Origin: an uncultured Lachnospiraceae bacterium
GTDB taxonomy: Bacteria; Bacillota; Clostridia; Lachnospirales; Lachnospiraceae
Reading direction: 5' to 3'
NCBI GenBank assembly: GCA_947246015.1
Contig: CAMXQE010000010.1
Coordinates: 32,305-96,304 of the forward strand
DNA length: 64,000 nt
Part shown: one piece after another, positions 1 through 9,383 of the stretch
Layout: each line of letters opens with the position of its first letter
Position numbering within the stretch: the stretch's first letter is position 1
Notes under the pieces: generated by a model
Seen by the model: the letters and a program-made list of their open reading frames with translations, nothing else
The model's database searches: none
What the model was told of the DNA's origin: nothing
Made by a program: the position numbers and the translations under genes

Positions 1-80
1 AACGGATGTTAGAGGCGGTACGGACAGTCGGAAAAACCGGATGGCCGGAAAACAGGAAAAAGTCAGGGAGGATGAACAGT

Positions 81-866
81 ATGAGCAATTATATGAATGG
101 GCTGAATCAGGGCGATTATCTGAATTCAGTCGGCGCAGGGTATCAGGATAACAAAAAGAATGGCACCGTAAAGGGCAGCAGCGAAAAGGATACGAAGACC
201 GAAAGCGGTAAGAAATTGAACAATGTGGCAGGCAGGACCGTCGGAAATCCCCAATTGAGCGATAAGGCTTTGAAGTATTATGAGCAGTTGAAGAAAAAAT
301 ATTCCAATATGGATTTCATTCTCGTTTCTCCCGAGAAGAAAGCGGAAGCAGAGCGGAATAAGGGGATGTTTTCCAGCAGTAAGGAATTGCTTGTATTGAT
401 TGATTCCGATAAAATAGAGCGGATGGCGGAGGATGAAGAATACCGCAAAAAGTATGAGGGGATTCTGGCAGGGGCTACTGCGCAGGTAGCACAGATGAAA
501 ATGAGCCTGGGAACCAACGCCAGCAGGGTAAGTTCCTTTGGAATGACTATTGACGACCATGGAAATGCTTCTTTCTTTGCCGTAGTAGATAAGTCTCTTG
601 CAATGCAGAGAGAGCGCATCGCAGAGAAACGTGAAGAGAATGTCAGAACGAAGAAAGAGGAAGCAAAGAAAGCTGAAAAGAAAAAGGCCGAGGAGAAACT
701 GGCTGAAGGAATGAAAGCGGACAACGGCGAAAAGGTAACGGTTACGGCAAGCTCATGGGATGAGCTTCTGAAAAAGATTGACAATGTGATTATGGCCGAC
801 ATGGCGGACCATATGCTGACAAGCGAGGAACGTAAAGTCGGACAGAACTTTGATTTTTCGTTGTAA
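81..866 (+). CDS. DUF6033-like protein
   Basis: A soluble protein of about 261 residues with no signal peptide or membrane segment. The central part (SDKALKYYEQLKKKYSNMDF and following) and overall layout resemble the uncharacterised DUF6033 family of Clostridia. Residues around 180-220 are a highly charged Lys/Glu stretch that should be helical or coiled-coil. The start at 81 is preferred because an AGGGAGG ribosome site lies 9 nt upstream; a start at 72 would touch that site, and the longer reading frame from 6 has no such signal. A rho-independent terminator follows about 65 nt downstream. The window begins just upstream, so its operon partners are not visible. Function is unknown and the family call is from memory of its sequence character. 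Confidence 0.7.
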   Translation: MSNYMNGLNQGDYLNSVGAGYQDNKKNGTVKGSSEKDTKTESGKKLNNVAGRTVGNPQLSDKALKYYEQLKKKYSNMDFILVSPEKKAEAERNKGMFSSSKELLVLIDSDKIERMAEDEEYRKKYEGILAGATAQVAQMKMSLGTNASRVSSFGMTIDDHGNASFFAVVDKSLAMQRERIAEKREENVRTKKEEAKKAEKKKAEEKLAEGMKADNGEKVTVTASSWDELLKKIDNVIMADMADHMLTSEERKVGQNFDFSL

Positions 867-930
867 TTTCAGATTTATTACATACAGGGGTATTTGGATT
901 CCGAAAAGAAACGGAGCCGGACATTAAATG

Positions 931-965
931 CTGCAGTACAGATATTTGTGTACTGCAGTTTTTTT
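931..965 (+). terminator. Rho-independent terminator after the DUF6033-like gene
   Basis: A perfect 10-bp stem (CTGCAGTACA paired with TGTACTGCAG) is followed immediately by a run of seven T. It lies 65 nt after the stop codon and ends the first transcription unit. Confidence 0.85.
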
Positions 966-1293
966 ATGCACAGGGGTGCGTAAGGAAATTAGCTGCTACG
1001 CAGCACGCACCCCGCGCGGCGAGTAGGGAGAGAAACCTTCCCTACTCGATTGCACAGGTGCGTATAGGGAAATTTGGCCATATTTCAGGGAGTAGCAGCC
1101 GGATACTACTAAAATACTACTTAAGGAGAATGGTTTATTGTGAGAAAATTCCGTATCCTGTCAGTAGAGTGTGTGAGAAAATTCATTCCTCTGATTTGCA
1201 CGCCCGCTTTGCGCGATATTCGTGCCAGGTTGTGACGTACATAGAAGGACGTTTTGTGTATCAATCTGGTCAGGGAGAAAGGAAGGGAAGGAT
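966..1293 (+). repeat. Structured intergenic region with a terminator-tail repeat
   Basis: This gap has no convincing gene. Right after the terminator T-run comes TATGCACAGGGGTGCG, which recurs after another terminator at 9262-9278 and in weaker form near 1051-1066. Two further hairpins are visible: GGGGTGCGT (970-978) with ACGCACCCC, enclosing GCTGC/GCAGC, and GAGTAGGGA with TCCCTACTC. The rest, 1075-1293, is the upstream region of the solute-binding protein and shows no clear promoter hexamers. A 148-codon frame from 1058 overlaps the real gene and is rejected. Confidence 0.5.
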
Positions 1294-3528
1294 ATGGGAT
1301 GGACAAAAAGGAAATACAATAGAAGAATCCGGAGTATGGCGGCAGTCCTGCTGCTGTTCTTATGTGGCTGCGGAAGCCGGGCGAAGGAGGAGCAGGACGG
1401 GCCGCGGGGAGATTATGTATATACGGCTGAACACCAGTCGCTGGATGGATATTGTGAATCCATCAGTGCTGTGGCGTTTGGCAGCGGGGAGGAGGTATTC
1501 CTGACCGGAATGAAAGGCGGAAAAGAGGTGCTTCTTTCCCTGAAAATCGGCGGGAATGAAGCGGAGGAGTATCCGCTGGAGATGGGGGAGGGGATGCGGA
1601 CGATTGTCATAGGCCGGGACACGGAGGGCAGCCTGCTGTTGGGAATGGTTGGCTATAAGGGGACATCTCTGGCAGAGAGGACGGTGGAGCGTGTCGTAAT
1701 CCGGAAAGTGACACCAGAGGGAGAGACGCTGGAAACGGTAGACACGGGAAATATATTTTCTCAGAAAAGAGAGGATTCCTTTTACATAAGCAATATCCTT
1801 CAGGATAAAGAGGGAAATTATTATATTTCCGCCACACAGGATATCTGCGTGCTGCATCCGGACGGAAGTATGTACTTTGAGATTCCTGTGGATTCATACC
1901 GGCTGGATTTGTTTGCTTTGGAAGACGGCAGGATTGTAGCAGGCTATGACGCAGATAACGGATGGAGGCTGGAGGAGGTGGATTTACAGCAGAAGGGGTT
2001 TAAGCCGCTGGAAAGCAGTATTGCATTTGGCAGAGGGATATACCGCAGCGGTATGGATTCGGATTTGCTTTATACGAAGGATGCAGTGCTTTATGCCTGC
2101 AATTTGGCGGATGGGGAACCGACAGCGCTTTTAAACTGGATGGACAGCGATATTAACAGCAATAACCTGAAGGATTTTGCAGTACTGCCGGATGGCAGGA
2201 TTGTGGCCCTGACGGTAGATTACAGCCGGGGCGCGTCCAAAGAAATCAGCATTCTTACCGGAAAGAAGCGTTCGGAAGTGGCAGAGAAAACGGTTCTGAC
2301 TTATGCTTCTTTGGATTTTCCGTTTTATGTGCAGGAAGACATTGCAGCATTTAACAAACAGAGTGAGAAATACCGGATTGAGATAAAGGACTACGGGGAT
2401 GATTCGATGGAATACAGAGACAGGGCTGCGCTGCTGAATGCGGACCTGACCGGAAGTCAGCCTCCGGATATTATTGATATTTCCGTACTGTCTTTGGAAG
2501 AACTGATAGCTGCCGGTGTGGCGGAGGACCTGACACCCTGGCTGGAAAAAGACCCGGAGACGGAGCGGGAAGATTTTGTGGAGAATATCCTGAAAGCATA
2601 CGAACGGGACGGAAAATTATATGCAATCATGCCGGCTTTCGGAATTGCAACCCTGATTGGGAAAACATCGGATGTAGGAACAGGCAGTGCCTGGTCTGTG
2701 GACGATATGGCGGCGCTGATGGAGGCGAAGGGCAAAGACTGTGAACTGCTGGATGCCAGTAAAGCTGACATGCTATGGCTTCTATGCAGAATCAATCTGG
2801 AGTGGTTCGTGGACAGGGAAAACGGAACCTGTAATTTTACCAGTGGGGAATTTGAAAAAATACTGGAATTTGCGGACCGGTTTCCCAGAGAACCGGAGTA
2901 TGGACCGGACGCTCCTTCCGAGATAGAGATGATAAGGAGCGGGCGGCTGCTGTTGGTAAATGGCATGATTACTTCCGTGGAATTATATCAGGTGTATGAA
3001 TATGAGTTTGGGGAAGCAGTGAACTTTATCGGTTATCCGGTTTTCGGGGAGGAAAGCGGGACGATACTTGCCCCGCAGGGCACAACGGTTGTAATGCATG
3101 CGGCTTCTGCCAATAAAGAGGGAGTATGGGAGTTTATCCGGTTCGTTCTGTCGGAAAAACGACAGGAAAATCTGAAAGCGGTAAACGGCAACGGTTTTCC
3201 GGTTTTAAAATCGGTGTTGGACAGACAGCTTAAAGAAGAGATGGAGAATGAATATTATGAGGATACGGACGGAACCATGAAGCTGAGACCGAAATCCTCA
3301 TGGGGAACCGGCGAGTATGAAGTACAGGTATATGCGGCAACAAAAGAGCAGGTGGAGCGGATATGGGAGATGATTGGGACAGCGCGTACATACAGCCGGA
3401 TGGACGAACAACTGTTCCGAATCATATACGAGGAAGCAGATGCCTGTTTCAGCGGACAGAAAAGTGCAGAAGAGGCAGCACGGCTGGTACAGAACCGTGT
3501 GCAGACCTACCTGAATGAAATAAGATAG
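1294..3528 (+). CDS. Extracellular solute-binding lipoprotein with N-terminal propeller-like region
   Basis: A lipoprotein of 744 residues. The N terminus has basic residues, a hydrophobic stretch and a lipobox ending at Cys26 (LCGC). Residues about 30-340 carry repeated beta-rich segments (for example DGRIVAGYD and DGRIVALTVD) suggesting a beta-propeller. From about 350 the sequence looks like a family 1 solute-binding protein (FNKQSEKYRIEIKDYGDD). The start at 1294 has GGAAGGGAAGG just upstream and gives a proper signal peptide; longer starts do not. It lies 13 nt before an ABC ATPase and an FtsX-type permease, not the MalF/MalG permeases usual for such proteins, so it may act as a sensor or accessory subunit rather than a sugar importer. 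Ligand unknown. Confidence 0.8.
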   Translation: MGWTKRKYNRRIRSMAAVLLLFLCGCGSRAKEEQDGPRGDYVYTAEHQSLDGYCESISAVAFGSGEEVFLTGMKGGKEVLLSLKIGGNEAEEYPLEMGEGMRTIVIGRDTEGSLLLGMVGYKGTSLAERTVERVVIRKVTPEGETLETVDTGNIFSQKREDSFYISNILQDKEGNYYISATQDICVLHPDGSMYFEIPVDSYRLDLFALEDGRIVAGYDADNGWRLEEVDLQQKGFKPLESSIAFGRGIYRSGMDSDLLYTKDAVLYACNLADGEPTALLNWMDSDINSNNLKDFAVLPDGRIVALTVDYSRGASKEISILTGKKRSEVAEKTVLTYASLDFPFYVQEDIAAFNKQSEKYRIEIKDYGDDSMEYRDRAALLNADLTGSQPPDIIDISVLSLEELIAAGVAEDLTPWLEKDPETEREDFVENILKAYERDGKLYAIMPAFGIATLIGKTSDVGTGSAWSVDDMAALMEAKGKDCELLDASKADMLWLLCRINLEWFVDRENGTCNFTSGEFEKILEFADRFPREPEYGPDAPSEIEMIRSGRLLLVNGMITSVELYQVYEYEFGEAVNFIGYPVFGEESGTILAPQGTTVVMHAASANKEGVWEFIRFVLSEKRQENLKAVNGNGFPVLKSVLDRQLKEEMENEYYEDTDGTMKLRPKSSWGTGEYEVQVYAATKEQVERIWEMIGTARTYSRMDEQLFRIIYEEADACFSGQKSAEEAARLVQNRVQTYLNEIR

Positions 3529-3541
3529 GGGGAGCGGCATT

Positions 3542-4297
3542 ATGGCAATACAGATGTTATCCGTAAAGGATTTATACAAAACATATCAAAGCGGCGAAGG
3601 GGAATGTGCCGCAGTCAATCATATTAGTTTCAGTATGGAGAAAGGGGAGTTTATTACAGTTATAGGGGCTTCCGGTTCGGGAAAGAGCAGCCTGCTCTGT
3701 CTGCTTGCAGGAATGGCGGATATGACGTCGGGGGAAGTACTTTATATGGGAAAAAGCCTTGCAAGAATGACAGACCGCGAGAAAGCCGCTTACCGCGGAC
3801 GGGAAATCGGTTTTGTATTTCAGGAAGGAAATCTGCTGGAAGATATGACGGCATTGGAAAATGCCGCGTTACCAGGATATCTGTATCAAGGGAGAAAGGA
3901 GGTGGAGGAAAGGGCAGGGCGGTGGCTGGACTGCCTTGGACTGGGGGAACAGAAAAGGAAATATCCCGGTCAGATGTCAGGCGGACAGAAACAGAGGACG
4001 GCCATAGCAAGGGCGTTGGTGAACCAGCCGGAAATCCTGTTTTTGGATGAACCTACCGGAAGCCTGGATAAGATATCAGGGGAACGGATTTTGCGCCTGC
4101 TTGTGAAGCTGAACGAAAAGGGGCAGAGTATCATGATGGTCACGCATGATATGGGGGCAGCGGCAAGGGGAAAGAAAGTAATCATGATTAAAGACGGCAA
4201 CATCTGCAAAACACTGACTTTAGGCAGATTCATACAGGAAGAACTGGAGGAGCGGAAGACAAGGATATATGACATGATGAGGGAGGAAAAAGTATGA
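3542..4297 (+). CDS. ABC transporter ATP-binding protein, MacB/LolD type
   Basis: A 251-residue ATPase powering the FtsX-like permease encoded next. Walker A is GASGSGKSS (42-50), the Q-loop is near Gln94, the signature MSGGQKQR spans 145-152, Walker B EILFLDE spans 164-170 and the H-loop is THD at 201-203. The LDEPTGSLD form is typical of the MacB/LolD/FtsE group, which works with FtsX-fold permeases in mechanotransmission, lipoprotein or peptide handling. Its stop overlaps the permease start (ATGA), so the two are translationally coupled. A GGGGGAGCGG ribosome site lies 5 nt before the ATG. Confidence 0.92.
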   Translation: MAIQMLSVKDLYKTYQSGEGECAAVNHISFSMEKGEFITVIGASGSGKSSLLCLLAGMADMTSGEVLYMGKSLARMTDREKAAYRGREIGFVFQEGNLLEDMTALENAALPGYLYQGRKEVEERAGRWLDCLGLGEQKRKYPGQMSGGQKQRTAIARALVNQPEILFLDEPTGSLDKISGERILRLLVKLNEKGQSIMMVTHDMGAAARGKKVIMIKDGNICKTLTLGRFIQEELEERKTRIYDMMREEKV

Positions 4298-6612
4298 GAG
4301 CGGTTTGGTTCATATTGGCTGCCGGATTCCGTAAAAGGAGGATGCAGACAGGTTTCTTCGCGGCTGGATGTTTTTTTGCAGCATTCTTCCTGCTGGGCGT
4401 ATGCATTCTGAACTTTTCGCTGGAACCGTCTTTCGACTGGTCGTACGGAAAACTGGATGCTCCGGATATGACAGTCACAGTTCGGGAAGCGGATGCAGGG
4501 GAAGAGGAGCTGGAGGCGTTTTTATGCCGGCTTCCGTATGTGGGGACTTACCGGCTTGGCAGATGTTACCTGGCCGGGCACGTAAAAGTGGGGGAGCGGC
4601 GTATGGATTTTGCATTTGTGGCGGCCTCACCGGACAGGGAGGTGGACGCGGGGAAAGCAGTGGTAAATCACGCGGTTTATGCCGGTGCCGGTGACAGGGT
4701 GGAGCTGTCCGTGAACGGCAGGACGGCCGTTTTGGAAATAGATTCCGTGATTGCAGATGCAGTAAACAGTGCGCCGGATGCCAGTATTCCGTACCTGTGG
4801 ATAAGTGAGGAGGAACTGGAAAGCCTGACGGAAGGGTATCAGAAAGGAAATTATCTGATAGAAGTATGGCTGGACGGACCGGTGCAGGAGACAGTGGGAA
4901 CCGGGAGGCCGGGACAGGAGGATTGGAGCAGTTGGCATAAAAAAATGGCGGAACGGTTTGCATCGGATTACGGAACGTATTTCGGGCGGTCATTTGACGG
5001 AAACCTGACATCGTACGAGGATGTCCGCCATTCTTATATATTCCGATATGGGATTTTCAGTCAGTTTCTTTCAGCCCTGGCAGTCTTTCTTTTTATCATG
5101 GTTCTGCTGATGACGGTGCTGCTTGTACGGATGGCAGTGCGTGCGGACAGGAAAAGAATCGGGGTTCTTGAAGCAGTCGGTTTTGCCGGATGGCAGATAA
5201 AAGGAATTTATGCAGGAAAGTATTTGCTGACTGCCATGCCCGTGAGTGCGGCTGGTGTTCTGGCTTCCGGAATGGTGTTCCGGTACTGGCTTGGCGGCAT
5301 GTTCGCAAAGATTGACCGGAGCCTGTTTGCCATAAAGGGACTGTGGTGTTACCAGCTTTTAGTTTTCGGGGGTGTCAGTGCGGTATTATGTGTTACAGTG
5401 TGGTTTTCGGTCCGTAAGAGTGTGGATGTGCCGCCCGCGGATGCCATACGGTCAGCGGGAGAGGAGAGAGTGTCCGGGAGACAGAGGGGATTGTTTTGGG
5501 GAAGCAGCCTGTCCCTGCCCATGCCGCGGTTTTTGCCGTTTCAGTTCGCAATGCTGAAATGTTTCCGCAGGAAAGCGGAATCTGTATTTATTTTTATCCT
5601 GACTTTTGGGATGGCATTGCTGTATCTGGTTTCTTTTTATATAATAGGCGGAGTGGGGAAAGCGGACCGGCATTTGACGGACTGGGGAATCGTGGAGGCT
5701 GATATCTATATTTCCAGAAAAACAAACGCAGATGAGAGGGAAAGCGGCCTTCTGTCGGCGCTTGAGCAGGAACCGTCGGTGGATTTTTATTATGCGGCAT
5801 TGTCGGATTCTGTAGCATACAGACCTGCGGGCAGCAGTCTTCCCGGAAATGTAACAGGGGAAATATATGACAGGCAGATTCCGGAAGGGCTGGATTATAT
5901 TTTTATGGAAGGAAGGAATCCGGATTCGTATCATGAGGCGGCTGTCGGTCTGAACTTTGCAAAAGAAAACGGACTCGGCATCGGCGACAGAATATATGTG
6001 ATGAGGAACGGAGAGGAAACGGAGCTGGAAATTGTAGGAATTTATCCGTCGTTTAAACAGTACGGACGTTCCATACGTTTCCTGACGGAAGATATCCGGG
6101 AGTTCTTTGGAAACAAGGCACAGGGTTATTATACGGTCGTATTGGAAGAGGGAACCGATGTGGGGGCGTTTGCGGAGAAAATGACGGCTGCATTTCCGGA
6201 TTTTGATTTTTTTCCCATGGGAAAAAGCACGTCCCGTTCCGTCCGTATGCTTTGGCCGCCGGCGGCGGTATGTATGGGTTTAGCTGCGTTGGTTTATTTA
6301 CTGCTGCTGCTTTGTGTGAAAAAAATAATGGTAATGGAGTGTGAAAAGGAGTTCCGTATCTGCCGTTTTATCGGATTTGACCAAAGGAGGATATCTGCCA
6401 TTGTCCGGCAGCGTTTTGGAATCCCTGTACTGTTTGGTGCGGCGTGTGCGGCGCCGGTGTCTGTTTCCGTGCTGCCGGAAGTGCTCAGACCGCTGGCGCG
6501 GCAGATTGGATTAGCGGCGTTTCCCATTTATCCGGACGCACTGCTGGCGGTTCTGGCATTAAGCGGAATACTGTTTTGCAGTCTGATTTCCGTTATCCGT
6601 ACAGATGTATGA
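4294..6612 (+). CDS. FtsX-like ABC permease
   Basis: A 772-residue membrane protein. A first membrane segment near the N terminus (residues about 15-40) is followed by a large extracytoplasmic domain, then a cluster of hydrophobic helices from about 255 to 375 with the FtsX feature (ADRKRIGVLEAVGF, where the coupling helix contacts the ATPase). A second copy follows: a helix near 430, an outer domain, and C-terminal helices from about 650 with the related motif EKEFRICRFIGFD. This duplicated FtsX layout matches bacteriocin-export or antimicrobial-peptide-sensing permeases of Firmicutes. It starts inside the ATPase stop codon. Its partnership with the lipoprotein upstream is inferred from gene order. 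Confidence 0.85.
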   Translation: MRAVWFILAAGFRKRRMQTGFFAAGCFFAAFFLLGVCILNFSLEPSFDWSYGKLDAPDMTVTVREADAGEEELEAFLCRLPYVGTYRLGRCYLAGHVKVGERRMDFAFVAASPDREVDAGKAVVNHAVYAGAGDRVELSVNGRTAVLEIDSVIADAVNSAPDASIPYLWISEEELESLTEGYQKGNYLIEVWLDGPVQETVGTGRPGQEDWSSWHKKMAERFASDYGTYFGRSFDGNLTSYEDVRHSYIFRYGIFSQFLSALAVFLFIMVLLMTVLLVRMAVRADRKRIGVLEAVGFAGWQIKGIYAGKYLLTAMPVSAAGVLASGMVFRYWLGGMFAKIDRSLFAIKGLWCYQLLVFGGVSAVLCVTVWFSVRKSVDVPPADAIRSAGEERVSGRQRGLFWGSSLSLPMPRFLPFQFAMLKCFRRKAESVFIFILTFGMALLYLVSFYIIGGVGKADRHLTDWGIVEADIYISRKTNADERESGLLSALEQEPSVDFYYAALSDSVAYRPAGSSLPGNVTGEIYDRQIPEGLDYIFMEGRNPDSYHEAAVGLNFAKENGLGIGDRIYVMRNGEETELEIVGIYPSFKQYGRSIRFLTEDIREFFGNKAQGYYTVVLEEGTDVGAFAEKMTAAFPDFDFFPMGKSTSRSVRMLWPPAAVCMGLAALVYLLLLLCVKKIMVMECEKEFRICRFIGFDQRRISAIVRQRFGIPVLFGAACAAPVSVSVLPEVLRPLARQIGLAAFPIYPDALLAVLALSGILFCSLISVIRTDV

Positions 6613-6719
6613 TATATGAAAAAACTGTGGTGCTTATTGTGGTGTTTTAAGAGAGAAAGCCGTTATCCGGGACCGCCCATAGATGCGGTTTGCAGGAGAA
6701 TTGGAAAGGAGTGTGTAGT

Positions 6720-7271
6720 ATGTATATACTGAGTATAATAGGTTTGATATTGGTGGTTTTGTTTGTAGAGTGTTCCGTATGGGGACTGGAAAGCGGGTTG
6801 GGAATGCTGATAGACTTTCCGAGTTTTTTACTGCTGATGATAATTGGTGCTGCGATGCTGCTGGCAGCAGGTATGGGAAAGGATTTCCTGGCGGCGTTCC
6901 GTCTGGCGCTTGGCAGGGAAAAACAGGCAGGACTGCGGGAAAGAAAACGTGCGGTGGAAGCGGTGGAACTGTTTATGAAAGCAATGAGGCATGGAAGCAT
7001 CTTTGCGGCGCTCCTTCAGTTTGTTGCAATATACAGTCTGATGGAAGATACGACCAAATGGAGCATTTACCTGTCGGTGCTGCTGCTGACCGTATTGTAC
7101 GCCTATGCAGTCAATCTGCTGCTGCTGCCGGTAAAAAGCAGGCTGAATCTGGGAATTATTGAATATATGCAGGAGACGGGAATGGAAGAAAGCGTGAGAG
7201 CGGGGATGGAAGAAGCGGAAAGTAAGACTGGAGAGGAGAGAATGGGAGCGGAGAAAAATGAAGAAGGTTAA
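6720..7271 (+). CDS. MotA/TolQ-like membrane protein
   Basis: A 183-residue membrane protein with two N-terminal hydrophobic helices and two more around residues 95-135. The first part (IDFPSFLLLMIIGAAMLLAAG) and the late segment (YAVNLLLLPVKSRLN) resemble transmembrane helices 2 and 4 of MotA, the flagellar stator proton channel, but the protein is shorter than MotA and no MotB follows. The charged C-terminal tail is rich in Glu. The start at 6720 has GGAAAGGA 9 nt upstream. It overlaps the next gene by 14 nt, so the two are probably co-expressed. A true stator role is unlikely without a partner. Confidence 0.65.
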   Translation: MYILSIIGLILVVLFVECSVWGLESGLGMLIDFPSFLLLMIIGAAMLLAAGMGKDFLAAFRLALGREKQAGLRERKRAVEAVELFMKAMRHGSIFAALLQFVAIYSLMEDTTKWSIYLSVLLLTVLYAYAVNLLLLPVKSRLNLGIIEYMQETGMEESVRAGMEEAESKTGEERMGAEKNEEG

Positions 7272-7944
7272 GAGAATGGCGGCAGTGCTCCTGTATCTGT
7301 TTCTGGCAGCGATTATATTGGGATTACAGCCGAAAGAGTTATTTGACCTGCGCCAGTTACTGCTGGTATTTGCCGGGGGCATTATCCTGTATCTTCCGTC
7401 GATGGAAAAAGAAGATTTCAGGCGGTGCAGAAAACCGGATTTCGGATTGCTGGCGCGCAATACCATATATGCCAGTTATATCGAGACTTTCGTGCTGTTA
7501 TTCCTGCTGCTTTATCAGGGGCCGGAAACGGACCGGATGAAGATGCTGGCGGATATACCGGAGGAAGGTCAGGCAGTCCGGCTGGTTTCCGGTATGTTGA
7601 TGCGGGAGATTGCGCTGGGTTTCCGGCCTTTGCTATACGGGGTCTGTATTTGGATAGCATTTGGAAAAGAGGAAGAAAAGCCGGCAGGGAAGGAAGAGGA
7701 ATCCGCCGGGGAAGGAAGGATACGGACCGCACAGGAAGGCTACCAGCATTTTCTGGACCTTGGGCTGACCAGACGGGAGGCGGAGGTGGCAGTACAGGTA
7801 TGCAGGGGGATAAGTAATAAGGAAATCGCAATGGAACTGAGTATTTCCGAGGCTACGGTGAAAAAGCATATGTCCAGTATTTTTGAAAAGCTTGGAGTGA
7901 AAAAGAGGGAAGAACTGTGGAAATATCATCATTTTTCCGGGTGA
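7258..7944 (+). CDS. Membrane-anchored LuxR-family transcriptional regulator
   Basis: A 228-residue protein with hydrophobic helices at about 7-25, 30-47, 70-87 and 115-135, then a cytoplasmic C-terminal LuxR/GerE DNA-binding domain (about 163-225). The domain shows LTRREAEVAVQVC, the recognition region SNKEIAMELSISEATVKKHM and the closing LGVKKREEL. There is no receiver domain, so the membrane part rather than a phosphorelay probably carries the signal. Its start lies within the end of the MotA-like gene. It may control the upstream ABC/lipoprotein operon, but no operator is evident. Confidence 0.82.
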   Translation: MKKVKRMAAVLLYLFLAAIILGLQPKELFDLRQLLLVFAGGIILYLPSMEKEDFRRCRKPDFGLLARNTIYASYIETFVLLFLLLYQGPETDRMKMLADIPEEGQAVRLVSGMLMREIALGFRPLLYGVCIWIAFGKEEEKPAGKEEESAGEGRIRTAQEGYQHFLDLGLTRREAEVAVQVCRGISNKEIAMELSISEATVKKHMSSIFEKLGVKKREELWKYHHFSG

Positions 7945-8208
7945 TTCAGACCGTATTGTCAGGCGGACAGAGTCTCCCCCGGCTAAATTCACGCATTCTT
8001 AAGGATTTTGCAGCAAGTGCAAAGTCCTGAGCTGAACTGTTACCAATTATACCATTTCAATTATACCATTTTTATACCATTTCTATACCATTTCTATAAG
8101 AGTAACGGTTGACGGGGCGGGCTGGATGTGGCATTATAAATAGTAGAAGAACTATCGTATTTAAGGACAAGAGGGTTTTGAAGCGAAGGAGAAAGAGAGG
8201 ATAGGAAT
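7945..8208. repeat. AT-rich short tandem repeats and a promoter before the DHH gene
   Basis: At 8041-8096 the unit TATACCATTTC recurs four times with small changes. A hairpin (AGGATTTTGC with GCAAAGTCCT, about 8000-8029) precedes it. A candidate sigma-A promoter for the next gene follows: TTGACG at 8109-8114, a 17-nt spacer and CATTAT at 8132-8137. No gene is seen here. Confidence 0.5.
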
Positions 8209-9135
8209 ATGAGATTAGTGACACGCTCTGATTTTGACGGGCTTGCGTGTGGCGCACTGCTGAAAGAGGTAGGAATCATTGACCACTGGAAGTTTGCCCA
8301 TCCGAAAGATTTGCAGGACGGACTGGTAGAGATTACGGAAGATGACTGTCTTGCAAACGTGCCGTTCGTGGAAGGATGCGGCTTATGGTTTGACCACCAT
8401 TCCAGTGAATTTGAGAGAAACCAGCTGGCAGGAAAATATAAGGGGGAAAGCAGGGTGGCTCCGTCCTGTGCGCGAATCATTTACGAATATTATGGGGGGA
8501 AAGAAAGATTTCCCCAGTTCGATGATATGATGGAAGCAGTGGATAAGGTAGATTCCGGCAATCTGACCATTGATGAAGTGCAGAATCCTTCGGGGTGGAT
8601 TCTGGTGGGATTCCTCATGGACCCCAGGACCGGTTTGGGGAGATGGCGGAATTTCACGATTTCCAATTATCAGTTAATGGAAAAATTAATTGACGCCTGC
8701 CGCACCATGACGACAGAAGAAATCCTTGCAATGCCGGATGTAAAAGAAAGGATTGACGTTTACTTTGAACAGGCGGAGAAGTTCAGGGAAATGGTTACGG
8801 CAAATACGCGGGTTGAGAAAGATGTGATTATTTCTGACCTGAGGAAAGTAGACCCGATTTACTCCGGCAACCGTTTCATGATTTACAGCATGTATCCGGA
8901 GCAGAACATTTCGGCATGGATTGTCAGCGGCAAAGGCGGGCTGGGCTGTTCGGTGGCAGTCGGATACAGCGTCCTGAACAGGACTTCTGATGTGAATGTA
9001 GGCAGTCTGATGCTGAAATACGGCGGCGGCGGTCACAAGGCTGTGGGTACCTGCCAGTTCCAGGATGAGGAGATTGAGGAAAAACTTCCGAAGCTTTTGG
9101 ATGAATTGGTAAATTATAAGGATTATTATAAATAG
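8209..9135 (+). CDS. DHH/DHHA1 family phosphoesterase
   Basis: A 308-residue soluble phosphoesterase of the DHH superfamily, which includes exopolyphosphatases, RecJ-like nucleases and nano-RNases. The metal-binding motifs are SDFDG (7-11), an acidic pair near residue 45 and FDHH (61-64). The C-terminal DHHA1 substrate-binding motif GGGGHKAVG lies at 272-280. Length fits a single-chain DHH-DHHA1 enzyme. It stands alone, with its own promoter candidate and a terminator about 90 nt downstream. Whether it acts on polyphosphate, cyclic dinucleotides or short RNA cannot be told from sequence alone. Confidence 0.85.
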   Translation: MRLVTRSDFDGLACGALLKEVGIIDHWKFAHPKDLQDGLVEITEDDCLANVPFVEGCGLWFDHHSSEFERNQLAGKYKGESRVAPSCARIIYEYYGGKERFPQFDDMMEAVDKVDSGNLTIDEVQNPSGWILVGFLMDPRTGLGRWRNFTISNYQLMEKLIDACRTMTTEEILAMPDVKERIDVYFEQAEKFREMVTANTRVEKDVIISDLRKVDPIYSGNRFMIYSMYPEQNISAWIVSGKGGLGCSVAVGYSVLNRTSDVNVGSLMLKYGGGGHKAVGTCQFQDEEIEEKLPKLLDELVNYKDYYK

Positions 9136-9221
9136 GCTGCAGTACATATGCAGGCTTCCGGTGGCGGATATTATGCCGAAAGAAAAGGGTATTGCGGAGA
9201 CTCTGTAAAAATTGAAACAGC

Positions 9222-9265
9222 AACAAGCCGTGAGGACAACTATTGTTTTTACGGCTTGTTTTTAT
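9222..9265 (+). terminator. Rho-independent terminator after the DHH gene
   Basis: AACAAGCCGT (9222-9231) pairs perfectly with ACGGCTTGTT (9251-9260) and is followed by TTTT. The following bases repeat the tail seen after the terminator at 931-965. Confidence 0.85.
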
Positions 9266-9383
9266 GCACAGGGGTGCGCAGGGAAATTTATGAAACCAAT
9301 AAGGGGTGTCAATCGTAATTAATAATATAAGTATGCAATCATACCGGGAGGGATAAAATAAGGAAGGGAAGGCTGTGGAAAGT

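Noticed and set aside
1058..1504. 148-codon frame overlapping the solute-binding protein start
   Set aside because: Out of frame with the clear lipoprotein gene and without a ribosome site.
6720..7271. True flagellar MotA
   Set aside because: Too short, no MotB partner and weak similarity; described as MotA-like only.
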